The notes under the pieces: model-generated
Databases searched by the model: none
The model's input: only the letters and a program-made list of their open reading frames with translations
Told to the model about the DNA's origin: nothing
Made by a program: the position numbers and the translations under genes
Shown here: positions 1 through 9,271 of the stretch, piece after piece
Position numbering within the stretch: the first letter of the stretch is position 1
Layout of the letters: every line of letters begins with the position of its first letter
Assembly: GCA_020890945.1 (NCBI GenBank)
Contig: JAJHPK010000055.1
Coordinates: 1 to 54,503 of the forward strand
DNA length: 54,503 bases
DNA from: Nitrosomonas sp.
GTDB lineage: Bacteria > Pseudomonadota > Gammaproteobacteria > Burkholderiales > Nitrosomonadaceae
Direction of reading: 5' to 3'

Positions 1-127
1 GGAAACCGGTAATGATTCTTACCGTTTCAAGCATCGAAAACAATGTATAAAATCCGATTAACCAACTAAAACAGGTGGACAATTTTCAACGCTGATGACT
101 GGACAGTTTTCAATGCTGATTGACACA
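1..127 (-). mobile_element. IS21-like element terminus (left copy, element extends out of window)
   Basis: Read on the minus strand, this is an exact inverted copy of 54377-54503. It starts TGTGTCAATC and carries two 19-bp direct repeats (100-118 and 76-94, core TTGAAAAYTGTCCA) at a 24-bp period. That is the multiple-terminal-repeat arrangement typical of IS21-family ends. The first bases of the window also form a short imperfect hairpin. No transposase is visible, because the element would continue to the left of the window. The family call rests on the terminal structure only. The junction is ambiguous by about 2 bp because the flanking repeat also ends in TG. Confidence 0.6.
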
Positions 128-254
128 TAAGGGGGAAAATTTCCTTAAAAAAAGGAAAAAGACTTTACTTTCTACCAAAATGAAGTGCAACTACTGTCAT
201 TTGGATATTTTTCTCATTAAGCACAACAAATTTATGCAGTTATACAGAGGTCTT
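126..254 (-). repeat. IS-derived repeat, inverted copy of 53957-54083
   Basis: Read on the minus strand this runs from AAGACCTCTGTATAACTGC to CCCCCTTATG. It aligns end to end with 53957-54083, with well over 80 percent identity by eye. The GACCTCTGCATAA-type end resembles IS5-family termini, so it is probably a solo IS end or a MITE-like remnant. The IS21-like terminus begins exactly at its outer edge, which suggests the latter inserted there. No coding capacity is supported. Confidence 0.6.
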
Positions 255-283
255 AAGAAAGTTTTCCGGGAAAAAGTGTGTGT

Positions 284-318
284 GCTCAAATAAACAACCC
301 CGTGGCAAGATCACAGGA
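284..318 (-). terminator. Probable terminator of lpd
   Basis: On the minus strand, TCCTGTG (312-318) pairs with CACGGGG (298-304) across a 7-nt loop, using two G-U pairs. A T-rich tail (TTGTTTATTTG) follows. It lies about 65 bp past the lpd stop. The loop and right arm (TCTTGCCACG) match the stronger hairpin after ftsZ at 53454-53480. Confidence 0.5.
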
Positions 319-381
319 AATCACAATTGAAATTGAATAGCGTGAAGAAAAAACTGGATCAACTTACCAGTCTAACACCAA

Positions 382-1845
382 CTAAATATGCAACGCGCGC
401 CCATCCACTCCCAATGCAGCTTCATGTAACACTTCTGACAAAGTTGGATGCGCATGAACAATTGCAGCAATATCTTCGCTACTGGCTGAAAATTTCATTG
501 CCATGACCGCTTCCGAAATGAGTTCGGAAACATTTGGGCCAATCATATGGATTCCTAGCACACGGTCTCTTTTTTCATCCGCTAATACTTTAATAAATCC
601 AGACGCATCACCGATCGAGCGTGCTCTGCCATTCGCCATGAAAGGAAATTGACCAACTTTATAGGCTATGCCTGCGGCCTTCAGTTCTTTTTCATTTTTT
701 CCAACCCAAGCAATTTCAGGTGAAGTATATATAATCCAAGGTATCACGTTAAAATCAATCGATTGAGATTGTTCGACTTGCTGGCCTTTTTCTATGTGCG
801 CAATCATTTCTGCCACTGCGACACCTTCTTCGGATGCCTTATGCGCCAACATCGGTCCTCGTACCACATCACCGACCGCATAGACATTCGACAAATTAGT
901 TCGGCAATATGCATCCACCGTAATCAATCCTCGTTCGTCGACAGCGAGACCATTTTTGTCAATTCCAAGTCCTGTCGTATTCGGAATTCGTCCGATCGCT
1001 ACGATCAATTTTTCAACTTCGAGTGTTTGCTTTTTTTTATCTGCATCTGCATAGCGAATGGTCACCTTGCTTTTTGTAGTTTTGACGGATTCTATTGTGA
1101 CACCCATATGCATCTGTAATCCAAGTTCTTTGGAAAAGATACTGTTAGCTTCTTTGGCAATTTGTTCGTCCGCCGCCATCATGAATTCAGGCAGAGCTTC
1201 AAGAATCGTTACTTCGGCGCCTAATCTGCGCCATACACTACCCATTTCAAGACCAATGACACCAGCACCAATGACACCTAAACGTTTCGGTATTTCAGTT
1301 AAAGACAATGCGCCGATATTGTCGAGAATTTTATCATTGTCGATAGGTGCAAACGGTAACTGTCTTGGCACTGAACCCGTAGCGATAATGACATGCTTTG
1401 CTTGCAAGATTTGCTCGTTTCCTGCATCGACCACGACAATTTTCCACGCCTCAGAAGGTGCAGTACGTTTTTGCAATGTACCTCTGCCGTGTATTGATTT
1501 GATTTTATTTTTCTTAAATAACGATGCGATACCTACAGTAAAAGTCGTAACAATCTTATCTTTACGCGCCACCATTGTTGGCACATCCACCGCAGCATTG
1601 TCACAACTGATACCGTGCGCGGAAAATTTATGCTTTAACTCAAAGTAATTTTCTGAAGATTCCAGCAGTGCTTTGGATGGAATGCAGCCAACATTCAAAC
1701 AAGTTCCACCGAGACTCGGTTTTCCTTTTTGATTTTTCCATTCATCAATACATACTGTATTTAATCCTAATTGCGCACACCGAATCGCCGCAACATAACC
1801 ACCCGGACCTGCGCCAATAACCGCCACATCAAAAATCTCAGACAT
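382..1845 (-). CDS. lpdA: Dihydrolipoyl dehydrogenase (E3)
   Basis: FAD flavoprotein that reoxidises the dihydrolipoyl groups of 2-oxoacid dehydrogenase complexes and of the glycine cleavage system, using NAD+. The 487-aa protein has an N-terminal FAD fold (GAGPGGYVAA near residue 11), the redox-active disulfide motif GGTCLNVGCIPSK (Cys49 and Cys54), a second dinucleotide fold (GVIGAGVIGLEMGSVW), and the C-terminal active-site HAHPTLSE (His466, Glu471). The loop before the disulfide (KGKPSLGG) is the form common in E3 of 2-oxoglutarate dehydrogenase complexes. No E1 or E2 gene lies nearby, so it is a solitary E3 that could serve several complexes. It is the last gene of the long minus-strand series and is followed by a hairpin. 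Confidence 0.95.
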   Translation of the reverse strand: MSEIFDVAVIGAGPGGYVAAIRCAQLGLNTVCIDEWKNQKGKPSLGGTCLNVGCIPSKALLESSENYFELKHKFSAHGISCDNAAVDVPTMVARKDKIVTTFTVGIASLFKKNKIKSIHGRGTLQKRTAPSEAWKIVVVDAGNEQILQAKHVIIATGSVPRQLPFAPIDNDKILDNIGALSLTEIPKRLGVIGAGVIGLEMGSVWRRLGAEVTILEALPEFMMAADEQIAKEANSIFSKELGLQMHMGVTIESVKTTKSKVTIRYADADKKKQTLEVEKLIVAIGRIPNTTGLGIDKNGLAVDERGLITVDAYCRTNLSNVYAVGDVVRGPMLAHKASEEGVAVAEMIAHIEKGQQVEQSQSIDFNVIPWIIYTSPEIAWVGKNEKELKAAGIAYKVGQFPFMANGRARSIGDASGFIKVLADEKRDRVLGIHMIGPNVSELISEAVMAMKFSASSEDIAAIVHAHPTLSEVLHEAALGVDGRALHI

Positions 1846-1888
1846 AATTCATCGAAGCCTTACAAAATTTCCACTAAAAAATATTCAT

Positions 1889-2953
1889 TCACAAGGGAAG
1901 CTCTTCATTCTTGCATCCTATCGCACTGATTTCTCGTATCGCTTGTACATAATCATGTTGTTCGCGCAGTTTCATCAAAGAACCAAAATGATTTTTAGCA
2001 TGCATGCGAGCCAATCGCGACGTACTCGTCGCTGAAATAGTCCATTCTAATCCATGCAGAACTTCATCAGCGCCTTCAGCATTATTACATACTAGAATCA
2101 TATCGCAACCTGCGGCAAGCGCTGCTTGAGCACGTTGCAGCATGGTTTCACAATACTTAACGGCTGCGCCTCGCATGCTTAAATCATCCGTAAAAATACA
2201 TCCTTCGAATTGTAGTTCGGTACGCAAGATTTTTTGCAACCAAACACTAGAGAAACCCGCCGGTTTTGCGTCGATTTTGGGATAAACAACATGTGCTGCC
2301 ATTATTCCAGCGATGCCATGATCGATCATCCGTTCGAATGGAATTAAATCGGCCAATTCAATATCTTCAAAGGAGCGATCATCGACACAGGTTTGACAAT
2401 GAGAATCGGCTTGAATATAACCATGACCCGGAAAATGCTTGGCAACTGCTAACATACCGCCTTTTTTAAGGCCGAGCATGATGTGGTGCGCCAAATTTGA
2501 AACTGCATCAGGATCGCGATGGAAAGAACGGTCACCGATTACGCTACTCATGCCATGATCGATATCCAATACCGGAGTAAAACTAAAATCAACTCCACAA
2601 GCATTCAGCTCGGACGACAACACATAACCGACTTGAGTCGCTAAATGGTACGCATGTCGCGGTTCTTTATCCCAGATTTTACCTAATTCGCGCATTGCCG
2701 GTAATCTAGTAAAACCTTGCTGGAAACGTTGTACTCGGCCGCCTTCATGGTCCACTGCGATTAGTAACTTGGGAACTCTCAGCGCGTGTATTTGTTGTGT
2801 TAGCTGTGACAACTGACGTGCATTAGAAAAATTTCGTGAAAAAAGGATTACACCGCCAGTTAATGGATGCAAAAGTCTATCGATATCGGTTTGCGTTAAT
2901 TCAGTACCCGCAACATCAAGCATGACGGGACCTAATGGAAGCGACACCGACAC
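1889..2953 (-). CDS. nagZ: Beta-N-acetylhexosaminidase NagZ, cytoplasmic, cell-wall recycling
   Basis: GH3 enzyme that removes GlcNAc from GlcNAc-anhydroMurNAc peptides during peptidoglycan recycling. The motif KHFPGHG, followed by the DSH catalytic dyad (about residues 172-185) and FTDDLSM carrying the nucleophile Asp (about 256), identifies it. The open frame extends upstream into acpS, but a GTG at 2953 fits best. GGAG lies 8 nt before it and the protein then begins [16 protein letters not shown], the usual NagZ N-terminus. That gives 354 aa. The start lies just past the acpS stop, so the two are probably translationally coupled. The pairing with acpS and pdxJ is common in gammaproteobacteria. 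Confidence 0.92.
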   Translation of the reverse strand: MSVSLPLGPVMLDVAGTELTQTDIDRLLHPLTGGVILFSRNFSNARQLSQLTQQIHALRVPKLLIAVDHEGGRVQRFQQGFTRLPAMRELGKIWDKEPRHAYHLATQVGYVLSSELNACGVDFSFTPVLDIDHGMSSVIGDRSFHRDPDAVSNLAHHIMLGLKKGGMLAVAKHFPGHGYIQADSHCQTCVDDRSFEDIELADLIPFERMIDHGIAGIMAAHVVYPKIDAKPAGFSSVWLQKILRTELQFEGCIFTDDLSMRGAAVKYCETMLQRAQAALAAGCDMILVCNNAEGADEVLHGLEWTISATSTSRLARMHAKNHFGSLMKLREQHDYVQAIREISAIGCKNEELPL

Positions 2954-2955
2954 GA

Positions 2956-3333
2956 TTACTGCTCCAGCACGACGAAAGCGCACACCATATTAATTTCGTC
3001 ACTAATGGAAAGGTGAAGCCGGGTAATTCCTTTATTAGTGATCAATTGATCGAGATCGGGATGAAATTGAAAAAAAGGTTTACCTAAATCATCATGCGTG
3101 ATGGTTATATAATTTAGATTAACCGGATGGCGCAATCCCGTTCCGATTGCTTTGGATAATGCTTCTTTTGCTGCAAAACGGCTGGCTAGAAACGACACGC
3201 GCTTCGTACTCACGTAATATTCCGAAAACTCTGAGTCGGTTAGAATTCTTCGTGCAAAACGTTCTCCAAAGCGTTCTAACGATTGCGCAATCCGAGATGA
3301 CTCGACGATATCAGTACCTATACCATAGATCAT
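2956..3333 (-). CDS. acpS: Holo-[acyl-carrier-protein] synthase
   Basis: Transfers 4'-phosphopantetheine from CoA to apo-ACP for fatty-acid synthesis. The 125-aa length is typical. It shows the Mg-binding GIGTDIVE (Asp8) and [14 protein letters not shown] (Glu57) motifs. Its ATG overlaps the pdxJ stop as ATGA, and nagZ begins just past its own stop, so pdxJ-acpS-nagZ form a coupled transcription unit. Confidence 0.95.
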   Translation of the reverse strand: MIYGIGTDIVESSRIAQSLERFGERFARRILTDSEFSEYYVSTKRVSFLASRFAAKEALSKAIGTGLRHPVNLNYITITHDDLGKPFFQFHPDLDQLITNKGITRLHLSISDEINMVCAFVVLEQ

Positions 3334-4055
3334 GACCGAGCCTTTAGCATTAGTTGCTTCATTTCTTTTACGGCTTGCGAAAAACCAACAAAAATCGCCC
3401 GTCCAACGATTGCGTGACCGATATTCAATTCAGAAATATCGGTAATACCAGCAATCTGCTGCACATTCTCATAATGTAAGCCATGTCCTGCATTCACTTT
3501 TAAACCAAGATTAATACCTTGCCTGACGGCTGTTTGGATTTGTGATAGATGTTGCTGTTGTTGATCGATTGTTGTCGCATCGGCATAGCTGCCCGTATGG
3601 ATCTCGATAACCGGCGCGCCCGCTCGAGCGGCCGCATCTATTTGATATTCATCCGCATTAATAAACAGCGACACACGAACTCCGGCATCCGCGAGTCGAT
3701 GACATACCCGCTTGATTTGATCAAAATGCCGAATAACGTCCAATCCTCCTTCAGTGGTCAATTCCTCGCGTCTCTCAGGCACTAAACAAATATCATGCGG
3801 TCTTATCCTAAGCGCAATCGCAATCATTTCATCCGTAACCGCACTTTCTAAGTTCATTCGCGTTGTCAGACATTCACGTAAGATTTCTACATCTTTGTCT
3901 TGAATATGCCGCCTGTCTTCCCGCAAATGCAGTGTAATCGCATCAGCGCCCGCAGCTTCTGCAATCATTGCTGCTTCCACTGGATCAGGATAAGTTGTTT
4001 TACGTGCCTGCCGTAACGTTGCAACGTGATCGATATTGACCCCTAATTCGATCAT
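3330..4055 (-). CDS. pdxJ: Pyridoxine 5'-phosphate synthase
   Basis: Condenses 1-deoxyxylulose 5-phosphate with 3-amino-2-oxopropyl phosphate to give pyridoxine 5'-phosphate, the ring-closing step of DXP-dependent PLP synthesis. The protein begins [18 protein letters not shown] and has the conserved [19 protein letters not shown] barrel segment. A TTG 21 bp upstream is in frame, but AGGGA sits about 9 nt before the ATG at 4055, which gives 241 aa, the family length. In many gammaproteobacteria recO lies between era and pdxJ; here only about 50 bp separate them. Confidence 0.95.
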   Translation of the reverse strand: MIELGVNIDHVATLRQARKTTYPDPVEAAMIAEAAGADAITLHLREDRRHIQDKDVEILRECLTTRMNLESAVTDEMIAIALRIRPHDICLVPERREELTTEGGLDVIRHFDQIKRVCHRLADAGVRVSLFINADEYQIDAAARAGAPVIEIHTGSYADATTIDQQQQHLSQIQTAVRQGINLGLKVNAGHGLHYENVQQIAGITDISELNIGHAIVGRAIFVGFSQAVKEMKQLMLKARS

Positions 4056-4103
4056 TTTTTTATGTTCCCTGTGCAATTACAACGATGAGGTTGCGATTTG
4101 TAG

Positions 4104-4997
4104 TTATTCATGCCCTAAGTTTTTTAAAATAGAGTCATTGTTAGCCCAATCTTTCTTAACTTTAACCCAAACCTGCAAAAATACTTTTTTTCCAAAAAGG
4201 GATTCCATATCCTGGCGAGCTTCTGTTGCAATTTGTTTGAGTTTTTCACCATTTTTTCCAATAATAATCGCTTTTTGGTTACTTTTTCCAACAAATATTG
4301 TGGCATGAATGCGGATTAATTTCTCCTCGTCGACAAATTGATCAATCATGATCGCGGTCGAATAGGGCAATTCCTCTCCAGTGAAGCGAAAAATCTTTTC
4401 ACGGATGAATTCACTGGCAATAAAATGTTGACTCCGATCAGTGATTTCATCACTGCCGTATAGCGGTTGAGAAATTGGCAAATAATTCCGCACGGCAGCA
4501 AGAAGCTCGCTAAGTTGTGTTCGATGTACCGCACTGATTGGCACGATCGCTGCGAAATTAAATTCGCCCGACAGGCTTTGAATGAATGGCAACAAATGAT
4601 TTTTGTCGGTTAATTGATCCAGCTTATTAATCACCAGAATGACCGGAATATCTTTAGGCAATTCATGCATGACCGTGATATCGCGCTGATCAAACACCAT
4701 CGCTTCTATAACAAACAATATGACGTCGACACCGTGCATATTTTGCTTCACAACACGATTCATCACTGAATTCAAGCGACTGACAAATTGCGTTTGAAAT
4801 CCAGGGGTATCAATAAAAATGTATTGCGCATTCGATTCCGTTAGGATGCCATTGATCTGAAAACGTGTCGTTTGCGCTTTTCTAGAAGTGATGCTGATTT
4901 TTTGTTGTAACAATTGGTTCAGCAAAGTCGATTTACCGACATTGGGCCGCCCAACGATTGCAATATGGCCGGTGCGAAAGTCTTCGTTTACAGTCAC
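4104..4997 (-). CDS. era: GTPase Era
   Basis: Essential GTPase that binds the 3' end of 16S rRNA during 30S subunit maturation. The 297-aa protein has a P-loop at GRPNVGKS (residues 16-23), DTPGF for G3, NKLD for G4, and a C-terminal KH domain (AIIIGKNGEKLKQIA). It lies downstream of rnc, the classical rnc-era pairing. The expected next gene, recO, is missing. Confidence 0.96.
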   Translation of the reverse strand: MTVNEDFRTGHIAIVGRPNVGKSTLLNQLLQQKISITSRKAQTTRFQINGILTESNAQYIFIDTPGFQTQFVSRLNSVMNRVVKQNMHGVDVILFVIEAMVFDQRDITVMHELPKDIPVILVINKLDQLTDKNHLLPFIQSLSGEFNFAAIVPISAVHRTQLSELLAAVRNYLPISQPLYGSDEITDRSQHFIASEFIREKIFRFTGEELPYSTAIMIDQFVDEEKLIRIHATIFVGKSNQKAIIIGKNGEKLKQIATEARQDMESLFGKKVFLQVWVKVKKDWANNDSILKNLGHE

Positions 4998-5042
4998 AAT
5001 AAAGCCATCTTTGAAAGATAATCCAGTACCCGGGTAAACATA

Positions 5043-5747
5043 TTATTCATTAAGTTGTGATGTCGAGAGATTTTCGTAGGCACGTTTAGCTGCTTCTTGT
5101 TCTGCGTTGCGGCGGCTGGTACCTTCACCTACCGTCCGCAAACCAAATTTTGGAACAATACATTCCACTTGGAATTTTTGCTGGTGCGCTTGTCCTGTCG
5201 TATTAATCACTACGTATTCAGGAGGTGTTAATTTTCTACTTTGTAAAAATTCTTGTAATAACGTTTTCGGGTCTTTTCTTTGTACATGAACGTCAATAGT
5301 GTGCATCAATGGTTGATAAAGAACTTCAACAATTTCTTCAGCCCGAGCAAAATCGCTATCGAGGAAAATTGCACCAATAATCGCTTCTAACGCATCGGCA
5401 AGAATCGACGGCCGGTTATGTCCACCGCTTTTAATTTCCCCTTCACCCAAGCGAATTACTCCGTTCAATTGCAATTTAAGCGCTAGCTCCGCAAGAGCAT
5501 GTTGATTGACAAAGTTGGCGCGAATTCTCGATAGTTGTCCTTCTGGTAGATCATGAAAATGCTTGTACAGCATATCAGCAATAATGCAATTTAAAACCGC
5601 ATCACCCAAAAATTCGAGACGTTCGTTATGTGAAGCACTATGGCTTCGATGCGTAATCGCTTGAATCAACAACTCCGATCGTTTAAAAGAATATCCGAGA
5701 CGATCACATAATGCGTGCAATAACTGCAAACGGGCATTGGCTTGCAT
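5043..5747 (-). CDS. rnc: Ribonuclease III
   Basis: Double-strand-specific endoribonuclease for rRNA processing and mRNA turnover. The 234-aa protein carries the signature [12 protein letters not shown] (residues 41-52) with the Mg-binding acidic residues, and a second cluster at [14 protein letters not shown]. The C-terminal double-stranded-RNA-binding domain ends [19 protein letters not shown]. It lies between the small lepB-linked membrane protein and era, as in related genomes. Confidence 0.96.
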   Translation of the reverse strand: MQANARLQLLHALCDRLGYSFKRSELLIQAITHRSHSASHNERLEFLGDAVLNCIIADMLYKHFHDLPEGQLSRIRANFVNQHALAELALKLQLNGVIRLGEGEIKSGGHNRPSILADALEAIIGAIFLDSDFARAEEIVEVLYQPLMHTIDVHVQRKDPKTLLQEFLQSRKLTPPEYVVINTTGQAHQQKFQVECIVPKFGLRTVGEGTSRRNAEQEAAKRAYENLSTSQLNE

Positions 5748-5782
5748 GACAAACTATGAATACCAATGCAGAAACTTAGTCA

Positions 5783-6151
5783 TCAGTCACTGGTTACATC
5801 AAAATCGATATGCAGAGAAATGTTAGATACTAAAGGTATTTGTTTGACGTACTGAGTACTCAGAATAACCCGGCCATTTTCTTTTTTGACTTTAATATCT
5901 TGCGCAGTAATGGATTTGATATTATCGATTTGAGCGCGTTTTGCAAAAGCCATCTTTATTTGGTTGATATCAGTTTCTTGCGAAGAGGCTTCTTTTGCTG
6001 TGGCCTCTAAATTTTTTTTAATGGAGGAATACTCGAGATAAACAGGCGCTAATTTCATGCCCAGCACAGCCAGCATAATCAGGAAAAATGAAGCTACTAA
6101 TAAACCAGATAGACTAAAGCCTTTTTGCTGCTGTATCGTCGTTAACTGCAT
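5783..6151 (-). CDS. DUF4845-family inner-membrane protein
   Basis: A 122-aa protein with one N-terminal membrane segment (about residues 12-32, GLLVASFFLIMLAVLGMKLA) preceded by a basic pilin-like leader (QQQKGFSLSG). The C-terminal domain is exported. Genes of this type recur between lepB and rnc in gammaproteobacteria, and their function is not established. The open frame can be extended 12 codons into lepB, but GGGAGGG stands just before the ATG at 6151, so that start is preferred. The Gly-Phe-Ser leader could be a prepilin-like cleavage site, though this is inference. Confidence 0.8.
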   Translation of the reverse strand: MQLTTIQQQKGFSLSGLLVASFFLIMLAVLGMKLAPVYLEYSSIKKNLEATAKEASSQETDINQIKMAFAKRAQIDNIKSITAQDIKVKKENGRVILSTQYVKQIPLVSNISLHIDFDVTSD

Positions 6152-6167
6152 AGTCCCTCCCAAGAAT

Positions 6168-6971
6168 CTATTTAATAGATAACCCAATACGACCTAAATC
6201 ATTAAAATTCCACCAAATCAAAAAAGCTTTGCCAACAATATTTTCTTCTGGAATAAATCCCCAATATCGGCTGTCACTGCTGCTATCGCGATTATCTCCC
6301 AAAGCAAAATAATTCCCCGCAGGAACTTCGCATGTAAATCCGGCCCGATCATATTTGCAATTATCGCGGAAAGGAAATTGTCTTATATTCGAATACTGCA
6401 CGCCGTGCGTATCTTGATTGATCAAAATAAAATGTTGCTCATCCCCTAAATGCTCTGAAAAACGATCTGAATAGATATAACCGAAACCCGATTCAACGTA
6501 TTTGTAATCGTCTTCGTATTCTGTTTTGATCGCTTCGCCGTTAATAGTGAGTCGCTTGTTATGATAGGTAATGATATCGCCGGGAACACCTACCACTCTC
6601 TTAATATAATCAATCGACGGATCTTCAGGATAACGGAAAACCAAAACATCGCCACGTTTTGGTTCGTTGATATCCAAAATTTTTTGATTGATTACCGGCA
6701 AACGCAGGCCATAGGTATATTTGTTAACTAAAATGAAATCGCCGACCAATAAAGTCGGAATCATCGATCCAGAAGGTATTTTGAAAGGCTCCATGATAAA
6801 CGAGCGCAATGTGAATACGATTAGAATGATAGGGAAAAAGCTTTTCGGATATTCCACCCACCAAGGTTCATCTTGCTCAGCAGCGCGTCGTTTTTTTAAG
6901 AAGAAAATATCCAATAACCAGATACTCCCGGTCAACAACAGTAAAACGAATAAAATTAAAGGAAAATTCAT
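6168..6971 (-). CDS. lepB: Signal peptidase I
   Basis: Removes signal peptides from Sec- and Tat-exported preproteins at the periplasmic face of the inner membrane. The 267-aa protein has two N-terminal membrane spans (about residues 3-25 and 44-62), then the catalytic serine motif PSGSM (Ser69), the catalytic lysine in DYIKRVVGVPGD (Lys124), and box E GDNRDSSSDSR. The usual lepA-lepB order is kept. Confidence 0.96.
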   Translation of the reverse strand: MNFPLILFVLLLLTGSIWLLDIFFLKKRRAAEQDEPWWVEYPKSFFPIILIVFTLRSFIMEPFKIPSGSMIPTLLVGDFILVNKYTYGLRLPVINQKILDINEPKRGDVLVFRYPEDPSIDYIKRVVGVPGDIITYHNKRLTINGEAIKTEYEDDYKYVESGFGYIYSDRFSEHLGDEQHFILINQDTHGVQYSNIRQFPFRDNCKYDRAGFTCEVPAGNYFALGDNRDSSSDSRYWGFIPEENIVGKAFLIWWNFNDLGRIGLSIK

Positions 6972-7071
6972 CGAGTTTCCTTTAAATAATCACTATTAAA
7001 ATAATCGATCGACGAAGCATGATTATTCGTTGAATCGAATTCAAACCCCATATAGCGTTCCCGTATTTTCA

Positions 7072-8865
7072 TCATTTGTTATCAACCTGCAATATTGCCA
7101 AAAATGCTTCTTGTGGAACCTCAACATTGCCAACCCGCTTCATTCTTTTTTTACCTGCTTTTTGCTTTTCTAATAGCTTGCGTTTGCGCGTTATATCACC
7201 GCCATAACATTTTGCCAATACATTCTTGCGCAATGCTTTTACCGTTTCTCTAGCAATAATGTGTGCGCCTACTGCGGCTTGCACTGCGATGTCAAACATT
7301 TGCCTCGGTATCAATTCACGCATTTTTTTCACCAACTCGCGCCCTCTGTATTGACTACTGCTTCTATGAATGATCAATGAAAGCGCATCAACTTTATCAC
7401 CATTAATCAATACATCCAGTTTTACTAAGTCTGAAGCTCGAAATTCTTTAAATTCATAGTCCAACGAAGCATAACCACGGCTAACTGATTTCAAGCGATC
7501 GAAAAAATCCATCACGACCTCGTTGAGTGGCATTTCGTATGTCAACATTACCTGCTTACCGAGATACTGCATATTCATTTGATGACCACGTTTGCTGACA
7601 CACAAGGTAATCACCACACCGACATATTCCTCCGGAACGAGTATGGTTGAGGTAATAATGGGTTCACGAATCTCGGCAATTTTAGAGAGATCAGGAATTT
7701 TGGATGGATTTTCAATTTCAATCAAGCTACCATCGCGCAGCAACAGTTCATAAACCACCGTGGGCGCGGTAGTAATTAAATCCATGTCGTATTCTCTTTC
7801 GAGCCGCTCTTGCACGATATCCATGTGCAATAAGCCCAAGAATCCGCAACGAAAACCAAAGCCTAACGCTTGTGATACTTCAGGTTCGAAATGCAATGAA
7901 GAATCATTGAGCTTTAATTTCTCCAAGGCCGAGCGCAAAGCATCATATTGATTAGACTCAACTGGATATAATCCCGCGAAAACCTGCGGTTTAATTTCTT
8001 TAAAACCTTGCAATGGAGATTCGGCAGGGCGATTCTGTAACGTAACCGTATCACCAACTTTTGCCGCATTCAGTTCTTTAATTCCAGAAATGATAAAACC
8101 TACCTCACCCGCACTGAGTGAATTTCTAAACGATGATTTCGGTACAAAAACACCCACTTGCTCACACAAATGTACTGTGTGACTTGCCATCAGCAATATT
8201 TTATCACCAGGTTTTACAATACCATCGATCACTCGAACCAGCACAACAACACCGACATAATTATCAAACCACGAGTCAATAATCAGCGCTTTTAATGGCG
8301 CATTGATATCACCCTTGGGTTGTGGAATTTTAGCAATCAGCGTTTCTAAAACATCAGCAACACCTTGGCCAGTTTTAGCGCTGATTCTGACGGCATCTTG
8401 TGCATCAATACCAATGACTTCTTCAATATTTTGGATAACCCGCTCAGGATCGGCCGCTGGCAAATCAATTTTATTGAGTACTGGAATAACTTCAACGCCT
8501 TGCTCAATGGCGGTATAGCAATTGGCAACTGTTTGCGCTTCCACACCTTGGGATGCATCGACCACCAACAGCGCGCCTTCACACGCGGCTAAAGAGCGCG
8601 AAACCTCGTAAGAAAAATCAACATGTCCTGGTGTATCGATTAAATTCAATAAATAGGTATTGCCATCTCGAGCTTTGTATTGCAGAGCTGCGGTTTGTGC
8701 TTTGATCGTAATGCCTCTTTCTCGCTCCAAATCCATCGAATCCAGTACCTGTTCTTCCATTTCTCGATCGGACAAACCGCCGCACAAATGGATAATACGA
8801 TCAGCAAGCGTCGATTTGCCGTGATCAATATGAGCGATAATAGAAAAATTACGGATGTGTTGCAT
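7072..8865 (-). CDS. lepA: Elongation factor 4 (LepA), back-translocating GTPase
   Basis: Ribosome-associated translational GTPase. The 597-aa protein starts [19 protein letters not shown], with G1 at [10 protein letters not shown]3 DTPGHVDF and G4 NKIDLP. The LepA-specific C-terminal domain ends [18 protein letters not shown]. An in-frame TTG 24 bp upstream is possible, but the ATG at 8865 gives the normal N-terminus, although no strong Shine-Dalgarno precedes it. About 120 bp separate it from the upstream glutaredoxin-like gene. Confidence 0.96.
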   Translation of the reverse strand: MQHIRNFSIIAHIDHGKSTLADRIIHLCGGLSDREMEEQVLDSMDLERERGITIKAQTAALQYKARDGNTYLLNLIDTPGHVDFSYEVSRSLAACEGALLVVDASQGVEAQTVANCYTAIEQGVEVIPVLNKIDLPAADPERVIQNIEEVIGIDAQDAVRISAKTGQGVADVLETLIAKIPQPKGDINAPLKALIIDSWFDNYVGVVVLVRVIDGIVKPGDKILLMASHTVHLCEQVGVFVPKSSFRNSLSAGEVGFIISGIKELNAAKVGDTVTLQNRPAESPLQGFKEIKPQVFAGLYPVESNQYDALRSALEKLKLNDSSLHFEPEVSQALGFGFRCGFLGLLHMDIVQERLEREYDMDLITTAPTVVYELLLRDGSLIEIENPSKIPDLSKIAEIREPIITSTILVPEEYVGVVITLCVSKRGHQMNMQYLGKQVMLTYEMPLNEVVMDFFDRLKSVSRGYASLDYEFKEFRASDLVKLDVLINGDKVDALSLIIHRSSSQYRGRELVKKMRELIPRQMFDIAVQAAVGAHIIARETVKALRKNVLAKCYGGDITRKRKLLEKQKAGKKRMKRVGNVEVPQEAFLAILQVDNK

Positions 8866-8986
8866 CAGTGCATTGTATATAAAGAACAATCCTTCTATTT
8901 GTGGAACAAATCCAAAATTAAATGTGAAGCCTTCAATCAGAAGGGAACTGTTTTTTCTGAGTGCTATTCAATAAGAAGGCAGCATT

Positions 8987-9271
8987 CTAGCGAATTTTGC
9001 CAAGATAATCATCTAATGCGGAAAATTTAAAGAAATGATAACAAATAACTTCCTTCGTTGGAGACACCAACACAGGAATTTTTTCTCCATAAAGTGTTAC
9101 CAATTCGGGGTCGGTATCAATATCAATGACTTGATAATCCAATGATACTTGCTCAGGCAATTTTTCCAGGGCAAGTATCATTTGCTGACATAAATGACAA
9201 TCAGCCCGACCATAAACGATAAATTTTTCGGGCTGCAAAGCAGCAGAATCATTTTTTATTGAGATCGTCAT
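8987..9271 (-). CDS. Glutaredoxin-like (DUF836 family) protein
   Basis: A 94-aa thioredoxin-fold protein with a CHLC redox motif in YGRADCHLCQQM and the cis-proline region EKIPVLV. Proteins of this small glutaredoxin-like family are usually found as single-domain cytoplasmic proteins with no known substrate. The start overlaps the protease stop by 23 bp, so it is probably co-translated with the DegP-like gene. A disulfide reductase role is inferred from the motif only. Confidence 0.8.
   Translation of the reverse strand: MTISIKNDSAALQPEKFIVYGRADCHLCQQMILALEKLPEQVSLDYQVIDIDTDPELVTLYGEKIPVLVSPTKEVICYHFFKFSALDDYLGKIR

Noticed and set aside
1058-1648. Plus-strand 196-codon open frame opposite lpd
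   Set aside because: Antisense shadow of lpdA, with a cysteine-rich, non-protein-like composition.
2954-2983. Longer NagZ N-terminus beginning inside acpS
   Set aside because: The extra residues are unlike NagZ, and a GTG with good GGAG spacing lies at 2953.
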